DNA from: Mycobacterium innocens
Lineage (GTDB): Bacteria; Actinomycetota; Actinomycetes; Mycobacteriales; Mycobacteriaceae
NCBI RefSeq assembly: GCF_900566055.1
Contig: NZ_UPHQ01000101.1
Span: 1-48,487, forward strand
Direction: 5' to 3'
DNA: 48,487 bases
Part shown: positions 27,461-36,379 of the stretch, in pieces
How the letters are laid out: the number at the start of each line of letters is the position of its first letter
Position numbering within the stretch: the first letter of the stretch is position 1
The notes under the pieces: generated by a model
The model's input: only the letters and a program-made list of their open reading frames with translations
Database searches by the model: none
What the model was told of the DNA's origin: nothing
Position numbers and translations under genes: made by a program

Positions 27461-29089
27461 GTGATCACGGCAACGGACCTCGAGGTCCGAGCTGGTGCGC
27501 GCATCCTGCTCTCGCCCGAGGGTCCGGATTTGCGCGTGCAGCCGGGCGATCGCATCGGGTTGGTGGGCCGCAATGGCGCCGGCAAGACCACCACGCTGCG
27601 CATCCTGGCCGGGGAGAGCGAACCCTATGCCGGATCGGTTAGTCGCAACGGCGAAATAGGTTATCTGCCACAGGATCCCAAAGAGGGAGACCTTGACGTG
27701 CTGGCTCGGGACCGGGTGCTGTCGGCTCGCGGGCTCGACGTGTTGCTCACCGATCTGGAGAAGCAGCAGGCATTGATGGCCGAGGTCGCCGACGACGACG
27801 CGCGCGACCGCGCGATCCGCCGCTACGGTCAGCTCGAGGAGCGCTTCGTCGCGCTCGGCGGCTACGGCGCCGAAAGTGAGGCGGGCCGGATCTGCGCAAG
27901 TCTCGGCTTGCCCGAACGGGTGCTGACCCAACAATTGCGTACCCTGTCCGGAGGCCAGCGCCGCCGGGTCGAGCTGGCGCGGATTCTGTTCGCCGCCTCC
28001 GACACCGGCGCTGGATCGGGGACCACGCTACTGCTCGACGAGCCGACCAACCACCTCGACGCGGATTCGATTGGCTGGCTACGGGATTTTCTGCGGTCAC
28101 ACACCGGCGGGCTGGTGATGATCAGCCACAACGTCGACCTGATCGCCGATGTGGTCAACCGGGTGTGGTTCTTGGATGCGGTGCGCGGCGAGATGGACGT
28201 CTACAACATGAGCTGGCAGAAATATGTCGATGCCCGCGCGACCGACGAGCAGCGTCGTCGCCGGGAACGCGCCAATGCCGAACGCAAGGCCGCCGCGCTG
28301 CGAACCCAGGCCGCCAAGCTCGGCGCCAAGGCCACCAAGGCCGTTGCGGCACAGAACATGTTGCGCCGGGCCGATCGGATGATGGCGGCGCTCGACGAGG
28401 AACGGGTAGCCGACAAGGTGGCCCGAATCAAGTTCCCCACCCCGGCCGCCTGCGGCCGCATCCCGCTGGTGGCCAAGGGGCTCAGTAAGAGCTACGGATC
28501 GCTGGAAGTGTTCAGCGGTGTCGACCTGGCCATCGACCGGGGCTCGCGCGTCGTCGTGCTCGGACTCAACGGCGCCGGCAAGACCACACTGCTGCGGCTG
28601 CTGGCCGGTGTCGAAACACCCGACACCGGGGCGCTGGAGCCCGGACATGGTGTGCGCATCGGCTATTTCGCGCAGGAGCACGACACGCTGGACAACGACG
28701 CGACCGTCTGGCAGAACGTTCGGCACGCCGCACCGGAAACCGGTGACCAGGAGTTGCGCGGCCTGCTGGGCGCGTTCATGTTCAGCGGCCCACAGCTCGA
28801 GCAACCGGCCGGCACACTGTCCGGCGGCGAAAAGACGCGCCTCGCGCTGGCCGGGCTGGTGGCCTCCACGGCGAACGTGCTGTTACTCGACGAACCGACC
28901 AACAACCTCGATCCCGCCTCGCGTGAACAGGTCCTTGACGCGCTGCGCAGCTACCGCGGCGCGGTGGTGCTGGTGACCCACGATCCTGGTGCCGCCGAGG
29001 CGCTCGACCCGCAACGGGTCGTGCTGTTGCCCGACGGCACCGAGGACTATTGGTCCGAGGAGTATCGGGACCTCATCGAGCTGGCCTGA
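27461..29089 (+). CDS. ABC-F family ATPase (Rv1473 ortholog)
   Basis: The 542-residue soluble protein has two ABC ATPase domains and no membrane helices: Walker A motifs GRNGAGKTTTLRIL (about residue 33) and GLNGAGKTTLLRLL (about residue 369), signatures LSGGQRRRVELA and LSGGEKTRLALAG, and Walker B motifs LLLDEPTNHLD and LLLDEPTNNLD. The charged linker between the domains (DEQRRRRERANAERKAAALR) is typical of ABC-F proteins. These act on ribosomes as translation factors or give antibiotic protection; they are not transporters. The M. tuberculosis ortholog has been linked to macrolide tolerance. The start is a GTG at 27461 with AAGGAG upstream. Its length is the same as in M. tuberculosis. Confidence 0.93.
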   Translation: MITATDLEVRAGARILLSPEGPDLRVQPGDRIGLVGRNGAGKTTTLRILAGESEPYAGSVSRNGEIGYLPQDPKEGDLDVLARDRVLSARGLDVLLTDLEKQQALMAEVADDDARDRAIRRYGQLEERFVALGGYGAESEAGRICASLGLPERVLTQQLRTLSGGQRRRVELARILFAASDTGAGSGTTLLLDEPTNHLDADSIGWLRDFLRSHTGGLVMISHNVDLIADVVNRVWFLDAVRGEMDVYNMSWQKYVDARATDEQRRRRERANAERKAAALRTQAAKLGAKATKAVAAQNMLRRADRMMAALDEERVADKVARIKFPTPAACGRIPLVAKGLSKSYGSLEVFSGVDLAIDRGSRVVVLGLNGAGKTTLLRLLAGVETPDTGALEPGHGVRIGYFAQEHDTLDNDATVWQNVRHAAPETGDQELRGLLGAFMFSGPQLEQPAGTLSGGEKTRLALAGLVASTANVLLLDEPTNNLDPASREQVLDALRSYRGAVVLVTHDPGAAEALDPQRVVLLPDGTEDYWSEEYRDLIELA

Positions 29090-29185
29090 GAAATCGCAAG
29101 CGTTTTCGGCCAAAGCGGTCCCGCTGTCGCCGGCCGGTTCTTACCCTGGAACCCGGGGATCGTGACCATGCGTGGGAGGCAGCCG

Positions 29186-29392
29186 GTGAGAACCCAGCGG
29201 AAGTCGAAGAAGACGCGCGATCAGTTGTTGCACGAGTTGCGCAACGCTTATGAGGGCGGAGCCAGCATCCGCAACTTGGCGGCCAGCGTCGGGCGATCGT
29301 ACGGATCGGTTCACAGCATGCTGCTCGAATCCGGTACCACGATGCGCAGCCGCGGCGGACCAAATCATCGCGCCCGCCCGGCGCGAGCGTAA
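29186..29392 (+). CDS. Small helix-turn-helix protein (Rv1473A-like)
   Basis: The 68-residue basic protein starts MRTQRKSKKTRDQLLHELRN and contains a helix-turn-helix (GGASIRNLAASVGRSYGSVH) like those of small mycobacterial regulators. I chose the GTG at 29186 because GGGAGG lies about six bases upstream; in-frame ATG at 29168 and GTG at 29162 are alternatives. Its targets are unknown. Its last codons and stop lie within an inverted repeat that probably ends transcription. Confidence 0.78.
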   Translation: MRTQRKSKKTRDQLLHELRNAYEGGASIRNLAASVGRSYGSVHSMLLESGTTMRSRGGPNHRARPARA

Positions 29393-29432
29393 CACCACGG
29401 CCAGTTTCGGATTTTTCGCCGTGGCGTTACGC
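29387..29432. terminator. Inverted repeat after the small HTH gene
   Basis: GCGTAACACCACGGC (29387-29401) and GCCGTGGCGTTACGC (29418-29432) pair with one mismatch over 15 bases around a 16-base loop containing TTTTT. It lies between convergent genes, overlapping the first one's stop, and probably acts in both directions. A related arm (TAACGCCACGGCGAGA) recurs at 39511. Confidence 0.55.
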
Positions 29433-29444
29433 ACCCGGCACAAA

Positions 29445-30008
29445 TCAGCGGCGGCGCACCGAGTTTTCCACCAGGTCCAGTACGGCGGAGAGCCGCTGGG
29501 GGTCTTCGCCGGAGGCGAGCCTGGCCACTAGTCCGTCGAGGACCAGATCCAGGTAGCACTGCAACACGTCGCCGGGAACGTCGTCGCGCACCCTTTTCGC
29601 TTGCTTCTGCCGGCGCAGTCGATCGGTCGTGGCGGCGGCCAGTTCCAGGGAGCGCTCCGCCCAGCCGCGGTTGAACACCGGGTCATTGCGTAGCTTGCGC
29701 GCGATCTCCAGCCGGGTGGCCAGCCAGTCGAACTGCTCGGGCGCGGCGAGCATGTCACGCATCACCTGGATGAGGCCTTCGCGCGACGCGACATCGGCCA
29801 TGCGCTCGGCGTCCTCGTGCGCCAGCGCGAAGAACAGCGCGTCCTTGTCCCGGAAGTGGTGGAAGATCGCACCGCGCGACATACCGATCGCCTGTTCCAG
29901 ACGCCGGACGGTGGCCTTGTCGTAGCCGTACTCGGCAAAGCAGCGACGTGCGCCGTCGAGGATCTGGCGGCGGCGAGCCGCCAGATGGTCCTCGCTGACT
30001 TTCGGCAT
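29445..30008 (-). CDS. acnR: TetR-family regulator, AcnR-like (Rv1474c ortholog)
   Basis: The 187-residue protein has a TetR DNA-binding domain (MPKVSEDHLAARRRQILDGA, then ATVRRLEQAIGMSRGAIFHH) and a helical ligand-binding domain. It is encoded 24 bases downstream of aconitase on the same strand. In Corynebacterium glutamicum the gene next to acn encodes AcnR, which represses acn, and the layout here is the same. A site close to the corynebacterial AcnR operator lies upstream of acn (32950-32965). The ATG at 30008 is the natural start. Its effector is not evident. Confidence 0.85.
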   Translation of the reverse strand: MPKVSEDHLAARRRQILDGARRCFAEYGYDKATVRRLEQAIGMSRGAIFHHFRDKDALFFALAHEDAERMADVASREGLIQVMRDMLAAPEQFDWLATRLEIARKLRNDPVFNRGWAERSLELAAATTDRLRRQKQAKRVRDDVPGDVLQCYLDLVLDGLVARLASGEDPQRLSAVLDLVENSVRRR

Positions 30009-30032
30009 GGCCAGGGCTGGGGTCGGCTGGCG

Positions 30033-32876
30033 TTAACCCGATTTGAGCATGTTGCGCAGCACGAACTGCAGGATGCCGCCGTTACGGTAGTAGTCGGCCT
30101 CGCCGGGTGTGTCGATGCGTACCACCGCGTCGAACTCAACCGCGGCGTCACTGCCGGCGTCCTTGCTGGCCTTGACATGCACCGTTTTCGGTGTCTTGCC
30201 GTCGTTGAGCGCCTCGATCCCGGTGATGTCGAAGACCTCGGTGCCGTCCAGCCCCAGCGACGAAGCCGACTTTCCCTCGGGGAATTGCAGCGGAATCACC
30301 CCCATCCCGATCAGGTTGGAGCGGTGAATGCGTTCGAACGACTCGGCGATCACCGCCCGCACGCCCAGCAGCAGTGTGCCCTTGGCCGCCCAGTCGCGTG
30401 AGGAGCCGGAACCATACTCTTTACCGCCGAGCACCACCAACGGAATGTTTTGTGCCGCATAGTTTTGCGCCGCGTCATAGATGAACGCCTGCGGTCCGCC
30501 CTCCTGGGTGAAGTCGCGGGTGTAACCGCCGGAAACGTCCTCGAGCAGTTGGTTGCGAAGCCGGATGTTGGCGAATGTGCCGCGAATCATCACCTCGTGG
30601 TTGCCGCGGCGCGAGCCGAAGGAGTTGTAGTCCTTGCGCTGCACGCCGTGCTCGTCGAGGTATTGCGCGGCGGGGGTGCCCGGTTTGATGCTGCCGGCGG
30701 GGGAGATGTGGTCGGTGGTCACCGAATCACCGAGCAGCGCAAGCACCCGGGCGCCGGTGATGTTGCCCACCGGCTCCGGTTCGGCCGACATTCCCTCGAA
30801 ATACGGGGGCTTGCGGACGTAGGTCGAATCGTGGTCCCACTCAAAGGTATTGCCGCTCGGGGTCGGTAGGCTACGCCAGCGCTCGTCACCCTTGAACACG
30901 TCGGCGTAGTTTTTGGTGAACATCTCCTGGTTGATCGCCGACGCGATGGTGTCGGAGACGTCTTTCTGCGACGGCCAGATGTCCTTCAAGTAGACGTCGT
31001 TGCCGTCTTTATCGGTGCCCAACGGCTGTGACTCGAAGTCGAAGTCCATGGTCCCGGCCAACGCGTAGGCAACCACCAACGGTGGTGAGGCGAGGTAGTT
31101 CATCTTCACGTCGGGATTGATCCGGCCTTCGAAGTTGCGATTGCCCGACAAGACGGCCGCCACCGAAAGGTCGTTGTCGTTGATCGCCTTCGAGATCTCC
31201 TCGGGCAGTGGGCCCGAATTGCCGATACACGTGGTGCACCCGTAGCCGACCAGATAGAAGCCGAGCTTCTCCAGATACGGCCACAGGCCGGCCTTGTCGT
31301 AGTAGTCGCTGACCACTTGGGAGCCCGGGGCCATGGTGGTCTTCACCCACGGCTTGGCGGCCAGCCCCTTTTCGACGGCGTTTTTCGCCAGCAGCGCCGC
31401 GCCCAGCATCACCTCCGGGTTGGAGGTGTTGGTGCACGAGGTGACCGCGGCGATCACCACCGCGCCGTGGTCGAGCACGAATTCGCCGAGTTCGTCGGAC
31501 TTCACCGTCACCGGGCTGCTCACCCTGCCCTTGGCGTGCTTGGCTGCCGACTCCACCGAAGTGTGGTCGTCGGCATGGCCGTTGCTCAATGCCCCCGGGT
31601 CGCTGGCCGGGAACGTCTCGTCGACCATCTCGTCCAGCTTCGAGTAGTCCTTTTTGTCGGGGTCGTCGCCGACGTAGTTCGGAATCTGCTCGCGGAACGT
31701 GGATTTGGCGGCCGACAACGCGATGCGGTCTTGCGGGCGCTTGGGTCCGGCAATCGACGGCACCACGTCGGACAGGTCGAGTTCGATGTATTCCGAGTAC
31801 GCGGGCTCATGCTTCGGGTCGTGCCACATGCCCTGTTCTTTGGCATAGGTCTCGACCAACGCCAGCTGTTCGTCGTTGCGGCCGGTGAACTGCAGGTAGC
31901 TGATGGTCTCTTCGTCGATCGGGAAAATGGCTGCGGTAGAACCGAATTCGGGGCTCATGTTGCCCAGGGTGGCGCGGTTGGCCAACGGCACCTCGGCCAC
32001 CCCCTCGCCGTAGAACTCGACGAATTTGCCCACCACGCCGTGCTTGCGCAGCATCTCGGTCACGGTCAGCACGACGTCGGTGGCCGTGACGCCGGGCTGG
32101 ATCTCACCGGTCAGCTTGAAGCCGACCACCCGCGGGATCAGCATCGACACCGGCTGACCCAGCATGGCCGCCTCGGCTTCGATGCCGCCCACACCCCAGC
32201 CGAGCACCCCCAGGCCGTTGACCATCGTGGTGTGCGAGTCGGTGCCCACACAGGTGTCGGGGTAGGCAATCATTTTTCCCCCCGCGCCGTCTGCGCGGGT
32301 CATCACGACGCTCGCCAGGTATTCGATGTTGACCTGGTGCACGATGCCGGTGCCCGGCGGCACCACCTTGAAGTCGCGGAAAGCGCCCTGGCCCCAACGC
32401 AAGAACTGATAGCGCTCGCCGTTGCGCTGGTACTCGATCTCCACGTTGCGCTCGAACGCGTCGGCCCGCCCGAACAGGTCGGCGATCACCGAGTGGTCGA
32501 TCACCAGGTCTGCCGGCGCCAGCGGGTTGACCTTGTCGGGCTTGCCGCCCAGGTCGGCGATGGCCTCCCGCATGGTGGCCAAGTCGACGATGCAGGGCAC
32601 GCCGGTGAAGTCCTGCATGACGACCCGGGCGGGCGTGTACTGGATTTCGACGCTGGGCTGGGCTTCGGGGTCCCAGTTCGCGATGGCTTCGATGTGATCC
32701 TTGGTGATGTTGCTGCCGTCTTCGTTACGCAGCAGGTTCTCCGCGAGGACCTTGAGGCTGTAGGGGAGTCTCCTGGTGTTGGGGACGGCGTCGAGGCGAT
32801 AGATCTGGTAACTCCGGTCGCCGACCTTGAGTGTGTCGCGGGCTCCGAACGAGTTCACTGACTCTTTGCTGGTCAC
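30033..32876 (-). CDS. acn: Aconitate hydratase A (Rv1475c ortholog)
   Basis: The enzyme interconverts citrate and isocitrate in the TCA cycle using a [4Fe-4S] cluster, linking it to the suf operon in this window. At 947 residues it has the bacterial AcnA/IRP layout. Cluster cysteines are in SCTNTSN (about residue 478) and [10 protein letters not shown] (about 543 and 546), with the swivel domain ([20 protein letters not shown], then [13 protein letters not shown]) at the C-terminus. The GTG at 32876 is preceded by GGGAG. Relative to what I recall of the M. tuberculosis protein (943 residues), a short region near 405-440 differs most. The TetR gene follows in the same operon. Confidence 0.96.
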   Translation of the reverse strand: MTSKESVNSFGARDTLKVGDRSYQIYRLDAVPNTRRLPYSLKVLAENLLRNEDGSNITKDHIEAIANWDPEAQPSVEIQYTPARVVMQDFTGVPCIVDLATMREAIADLGGKPDKVNPLAPADLVIDHSVIADLFGRADAFERNVEIEYQRNGERYQFLRWGQGAFRDFKVVPPGTGIVHQVNIEYLASVVMTRADGAGGKMIAYPDTCVGTDSHTTMVNGLGVLGWGVGGIEAEAAMLGQPVSMLIPRVVGFKLTGEIQPGVTATDVVLTVTEMLRKHGVVGKFVEFYGEGVAEVPLANRATLGNMSPEFGSTAAIFPIDEETISYLQFTGRNDEQLALVETYAKEQGMWHDPKHEPAYSEYIELDLSDVVPSIAGPKRPQDRIALSAAKSTFREQIPNYVGDDPDKKDYSKLDEMVDETFPASDPGALSNGHADDHTSVESAAKHAKGRVSSPVTVKSDELGEFVLDHGAVVIAAVTSCTNTSNPEVMLGAALLAKNAVEKGLAAKPWVKTTMAPGSQVVSDYYDKAGLWPYLEKLGFYLVGYGCTTCIGNSGPLPEEISKAINDNDLSVAAVLSGNRNFEGRINPDVKMNYLASPPLVVAYALAGTMDFDFESQPLGTDKDGNDVYLKDIWPSQKDVSDTIASAINQEMFTKNYADVFKGDERWRSLPTPSGNTFEWDHDSTYVRKPPYFEGMSAEPEPVGNITGARVLALLGDSVTTDHISPAGSIKPGTPAAQYLDEHGVQRKDYNSFGSRRGNHEVMIRGTFANIRLRNQLLEDVSGGYTRDFTQEGGPQAFIYDAAQNYAAQNIPLVVLGGKEYGSGSSRDWAAKGTLLLGVRAVIAESFERIHRSNLIGMGVIPLQFPEGKSASSLGLDGTEVFDITGIEALNDGKTPKTVHVKASKDAGSDAAVEFDAVVRIDTPGEADYYRNGGILQFVLRNMLKSG

Positions 32877-33216
32877 ATCAACTCCCGAGGATTCAGTTCT
32901 GCCGCCGACGGGCCGTGTCGACGGTGCTTCACATGCTCAGCCACTTTAACAGTACGGTTGTCCTGCATTGCGGTTGGTACCCGTGCCCTTCAGTCTTGTC
33001 GTGCCGGGCGCGAGTTGAAAAGCCCCCGCCGATTCGACTGGCCGGGATACCGACGACACGGCAGCAGTGTCGAGGGCGCTCTGCTGGCTTCGAGTGCGTC
33101 GCCAGGGCGGATACATCGCGAAATTGCCGTCCCGACGGGCACACTGAACGCTGGCGACGCAACTTCAACGCGTACGGTTCCGGTAGCACCGCGGGAGGTG
33201 TGAGAGGAGCGAGACC
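32877..33216. other. Divergent intergenic region acn / Rv1476-like gene
   Basis: These 340 bases contain no gene I can support; open frames here have atypical Arg/Cys-rich products. The acn-proximal 90 bases contain the AT-richer segment with a likely AcnR site. The rest presumably holds the promoter for the plus-strand gene, whose ribosome site GAGAGGAG is at about 33202-33209. Confidence 0.55.
32950..32965. promoter_or_regulatory. Putative AcnR operator upstream of acn
   Basis: CAGTAC-GGTT-GTCCTG fits, with one mismatch in the right arm, the consensus CAGNAC-N4-GTACTG that I recall for C. glutamicum AcnR. It lies 73 bases upstream of the acn start, where repressor binding would block the promoter. 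The regulator gene follows acn. Confidence 0.55.
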
Positions 33217-33795
33217 ATGACCTGGCACGACACCGCAGGCCAGCTGCCGTTACCCCAGACGATCCCGTTCCTGCCGGTCTACATTCCACAGGACGTCGAC
33301 ATGACGGCGGTCAAGGCACAAGTCGCCGCGGTCGGCGTCAGCGCGCCGCCGGCGGCCGTGCCGGGATTGCTCGAGGTGGTCAACCACGCTCACGACGAGG
33401 GCATCAACCTCAAGATCGTCCTGCTGGACCACAACCCGCCCAATGACACTCCGTTGCGGGATGTCGCGACCGTCGTGGGCGCCGACTACAAGGACGCGAC
33501 GGTGTTGGTGCTCAGTCCCAGCTACGTCGGCAGCTACAGCACGCAGTACCCGCGGGTCACGCTGGAGGCGGGGGAGGACCATTCCAAGACGGGCAACCCG
33601 GTGCAGTCCGCGCAGAATTTCTTGCACGAGCTGGACACACCGGAGTTTCCCTGGGCCGGGTTGACCATTTTTATGCTGATTGCGGTGCTTGCCGCAGCCG
33701 TCGGCACCCGGTTCATGCAGCTGCGCGCCCGGCGGTCAGCAACCTCGGGTGACAGCGCCGACACAACGTCGGATCAAACCGGCCAGGGCGTCTAG
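33217..33795 (+). CDS. Membrane-anchored protein of unknown function (Rv1476 ortholog)
   Basis: The 192-residue protein has an N-terminal soluble alpha/beta domain (VPGLLEVVNHAHDEGINLKIV, then ATVLVLSPSYVGSYST), one membrane helix near residues 147-166 (GLTIFMLIAVLAAAVGTRFM), and a short charged Ser/Thr-rich tail. The soluble part faintly resembles TPM-type domains, but I cannot assign an activity. It always seems to sit next to ripA/ripB in mycobacteria, so a role in the cell envelope or in hydrolase control is possible. The ATG at 33217 has GAGAGGAG seven bases upstream. It lies 230 bases upstream of ripA. Confidence 0.75.
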   Translation: MTWHDTAGQLPLPQTIPFLPVYIPQDVDMTAVKAQVAAVGVSAPPAAVPGLLEVVNHAHDEGINLKIVLLDHNPPNDTPLRDVATVVGADYKDATVLVLSPSYVGSYSTQYPRVTLEAGEDHSKTGNPVQSAQNFLHELDTPEFPWAGLTIFMLIAVLAAAVGTRFMQLRARRSATSGDSADTTSDQTGQGV

Positions 33796-33873
33796 CCAGC
33801 ACGTGAGCCTCGGCCGAGGGTAGTGCACCGGCCGTGTGTTTGGCCGGTGGCAAACGCTTCACATCACCATTCG

Positions 33874-33937
33874 GTCACATTAATTGCACGTCCAGGGTGC
33901 ACTTTGTGACATACGTTTCTTTAGCGTCAGGTGTGAC
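33874..33937. promoter_or_regulatory. Repeated GTCACA/TGTGAC elements upstream of ripA
   Basis: GTCACA occurs at 33874-33879 and its complement TGTGAC at 33905-33910 and 33932-33937. The last two extend as the direct repeats TGTGACATACG and TGTGACGTACG, 27 bases apart. The essential regulator MtrA, which I recall being reported to control ripA, recognises GTCACA-like repeats; Crp-type TGTGA sites are the alternative. They sit 90-150 bases before the start. Confidence 0.5.
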
Positions 33938-34025
33938 GTACGGTGCGAATGATGATTGTGATGCCATTAGCGCTTTCGGCGCCGACTGCCGTCCGTCCGG
34001 TTTGAGCCATAGGAGACCAGAGTCG

Positions 34026-35441
34026 ATGAGACGGACCCGAGGTGGCTCTGCTTCACGATCGGCAGCACGGTTGGTGCGGCCGGCCATTCCGTCGGTCTTG
34101 AGCGTGATCTTGCTGGTATCGACTCCCGGCCTGGCACCCGCCAATCCCGGCACTGACCCCATCGCCGCGCTGATCGCGGAGGTCGCCAAGGCCAATCAGC
34201 GGCTGCAGGACCTCAGCGCCACCGTGGAGATGGAGCAGGAGAGCGTCAACAAAGCGATGGTCGCCGTGGAAACCGCTCGCGACGAGGCCACCGCTGCCGA
34301 ACATGAGCTCGAGATCAGCCAGCAGGCTGTCAAGGACGCCAACGCGGCGATCTCCGCAGCCCAACACCGATTCGACACCTTCGCGGCGGCCACCTATATG
34401 AATGGCCCGTCCGACAGCTACCTGACAGCCAAGAGCCCCGACGACATCATCGCCGCGGCGACCGCGACGAGGGCGATGACCGTCAGCACCGAGACGGTGA
34501 TGACCAACCTGCAGCGGGCCCGAACCGAACACGTGAACAAGGAATCGGCGGCCCGGCTGGCCAAGCAGAAGGCCGACAAGGCCGCTGCCGATGCGAAAGC
34601 CAGCCAGGACGCGGCGGTGGCCGCGCTCACCGACACCCAGCGCAAGTTCGACGAACAACGCGAGGAAGTCAACCGCCTGGCCGCAGAACGAGACGAGGCG
34701 CAGGCCAGGCTGCAGGCGGCCAGGCTGGTCGCCTGGTCCTCGGCCGGCGGGCAGGGCACGCCCGGTGAGATGTGGGACCCGGGCACAGGACCCGGCGGCG
34801 GCCGCCGCTGGGACGGGTGGGACCCCTCGTTGCCGCAGATTCCCAGCGCCAACATCCCCGGGGACCCGATCGCGGTGGTCAACCAGGTGTTGGGCTACTC
34901 GGCGACCTCGGCACAGGTCACCGCCCAGATGGGACGAAACTTCCTGCAGCAGCTGGGCATCCTCAAGCCCACCGATACCGGGATCACCAACGCCCCGGCG
35001 GGTTCGACGCATGCCAGCCGGATTCCGCGGGTCTACGGACGTCAGGCCAGCGAGTACGTGATCCGTCGGGGCATGTCACAGATCGGGGTGCCGTATTCCT
35101 GGGGTGGCGGCAATGCCGCGGGTCCCAGTAAGGGGATCGACTCCGGGGCCGGCATTACCGGCTTCGACTGTTCCGGCCTGGTCTTGTATTCGTTTGCCGG
35201 GGTCGGCATCAAGCTGCCGCACTACTCGGGTTCGCAATACAACCTGGGACGCAAGATCCCGACTTCCCAGATGCGTCGCGGTGACGTCATCTTCTATGGC
35301 CCCGGCGGCAGCCAGCACGTGACGATCTACCTGGGCGACGGTCAGATGCTCGAGGCGCCCGACATCGGCCTGAAGGTCCGCGTTGCGCCCGTGCGCACCA
35401 GCGGCATGACGCCCTTCGTGGTGCGCTACATCGAGTGGTGA
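34026..35441 (+). CDS. ripA: RipA, D,L-endopeptidase for septal peptidoglycan (Rv1477 ortholog)
   Basis: The 471-residue secreted enzyme has a signal peptide (RPAIPSVLSVILLVSTPGLAPANP, about 20-42), a long coiled-coil N-domain (about 45-240: IAEVAKANQRLQDLSATVEM and following) that keeps the zymogen inactive in the known RipA structure, a Gly/Pro-rich linker, and a C-terminal NlpC/P60 domain. The catalytic residues are Cys382 (GFDCSGLV), His431 (SQHVTIYLG) and Glu443 (MLEAP), each one less than the numbering I recall from M. tuberculosis. It cleaves the D-Glu to meso-DAP bond at the septum for daughter-cell separation, together with RpfB. The ATG at 34026 has AGGAGA nine bases upstream. ripB follows ten bases downstream. 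Confidence 0.95.
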   Translation: MRRTRGGSASRSAARLVRPAIPSVLSVILLVSTPGLAPANPGTDPIAALIAEVAKANQRLQDLSATVEMEQESVNKAMVAVETARDEATAAEHELEISQQAVKDANAAISAAQHRFDTFAAATYMNGPSDSYLTAKSPDDIIAAATATRAMTVSTETVMTNLQRARTEHVNKESAARLAKQKADKAAADAKASQDAAVAALTDTQRKFDEQREEVNRLAAERDEAQARLQAARLVAWSSAGGQGTPGEMWDPGTGPGGGRRWDGWDPSLPQIPSANIPGDPIAVVNQVLGYSATSAQVTAQMGRNFLQQLGILKPTDTGITNAPAGSTHASRIPRVYGRQASEYVIRRGMSQIGVPYSWGGGNAAGPSKGIDSGAGITGFDCSGLVLYSFAGVGIKLPHYSGSQYNLGRKIPTSQMRRGDVIFYGPGGSQHVTIYLGDGQMLEAPDIGLKVRVAPVRTSGMTPFVVRYIEW

Positions 35442-35451
35442 ACGGGGATTT

Positions 35452-36171
35452 ATGCGGCACAAGCGATTTCGCCTGATCAACCTGGCCTGGATCACCGCGA
35501 TGGTGACCGGGCTCTTGGTTGCTGTAGCGACGCCGGCCGACGCCGATCCCGGTCCGTGGGATCCGACTTTGCCGGCAACCGCCAGCGCGGGCGCACCCGG
35601 AGATGCGCTGGCCGTCGCCAACGCGTCGCTTCAGGCCACCGCCCAGGCCACCCAGACCACCCTCGACTTGGGTCGACAGTTTCTGGGCGGGCTGGGCATC
35701 AACCTCGGCGGCAGTCCTGCCCCCGGTGCTGCCAACACCAGCCCCAGCCGGATTCCGCGTGCCAACGGCCGGCAGGCCATCGAGTACGTGATCCGCCGGG
35801 CCGGATCACAGATGGGAGTCCCCTATTCCTGGGGCGGCGGCACTCTGGAGGGGCCGAGTAAGGGCGTGGACTCCGGCGCCGGGACCGTCGGCTTCGACTG
35901 CTCGGGGTTGATGCGCTACGCCTTCGCGGGCGTGGGCGTGCTGATCCCGCGGTTTTCCGGTGACCAGTACAACGCGGGGCGCCACATCCCGCCCAACGAG
36001 GCCAGACGCGGCGACCTGATCTTCTACGGCCCGGGCGGTAGCCAGCACGTCACCATGTACCTGGGCAACGGTCAGATGCTGGAAGCGTCCAGCCTTGCCG
36101 GCAAGGTCACGGTGAGCCCGGTGCGCAAGGCCGGCATGACACCGTTCGTGACCAGGATCATCGAGTACTGA
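35452..36171 (+). CDS. ripB: RipB, NlpC/P60 peptidoglycan endopeptidase (Rv1478 ortholog)
   Basis: The 239-residue secreted paralog of RipA lacks the coiled-coil inhibitory domain. The signal peptide is at 1-33 (INLAWITAMVTGLLVAVATPADA), followed by a short linker and an NlpC/P60 domain with Cys150 (GFDCSGLM) and His199 (SQHVTMYLG). The catalytic domains of RipA and RipB are closely similar (for example SRIPR.x.GRQA.EYVIRR in both). It cleaves the same peptide bond in peptidoglycan. The ATG at 35452 follows ripA by ten bases, so the two are co-transcribed. Confidence 0.95.
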   Translation: MRHKRFRLINLAWITAMVTGLLVAVATPADADPGPWDPTLPATASAGAPGDALAVANASLQATAQATQTTLDLGRQFLGGLGINLGGSPAPGAANTSPSRIPRANGRQAIEYVIRRAGSQMGVPYSWGGGTLEGPSKGVDSGAGTVGFDCSGLMRYAFAGVGVLIPRFSGDQYNAGRHIPPNEARRGDLIFYGPGGSQHVTMYLGNGQMLEASSLAGKVTVSPVRKAGMTPFVTRIIEY

Positions 36172-36379
36172 GCCGGTGCGGCTCCGGCGACTGTCGGGGC
36201 GCCTGGTCCGGCTTCCCCCGGACGGGTGCGTCCCGCCCGGAGGGTCTAGGGTGGCCGGGCAGGAACCGCGGCGTCGACGGAATCCACGGCGCCTGGAATA
36301 GTTGAACGCGGGCACGTCGCTGCCCCGCGACGTTGGTCGTATCAGCAGTCGTGTCTGATCGAGCGGTGGAGGGTTGTCG

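Noticed and set aside
32831..33220. 129-codon plus-strand ORF in the acn upstream region
   Set aside because: Cys/Arg-rich composition, overlap with the acn start and the AcnR-like site, and no recognisable motif.
36170..36184. GAGCC-GGTGC-GGCTC hairpin at the ripB stop
   Set aside because: Only five base pairs with no T-tract; too weak to call a terminator.
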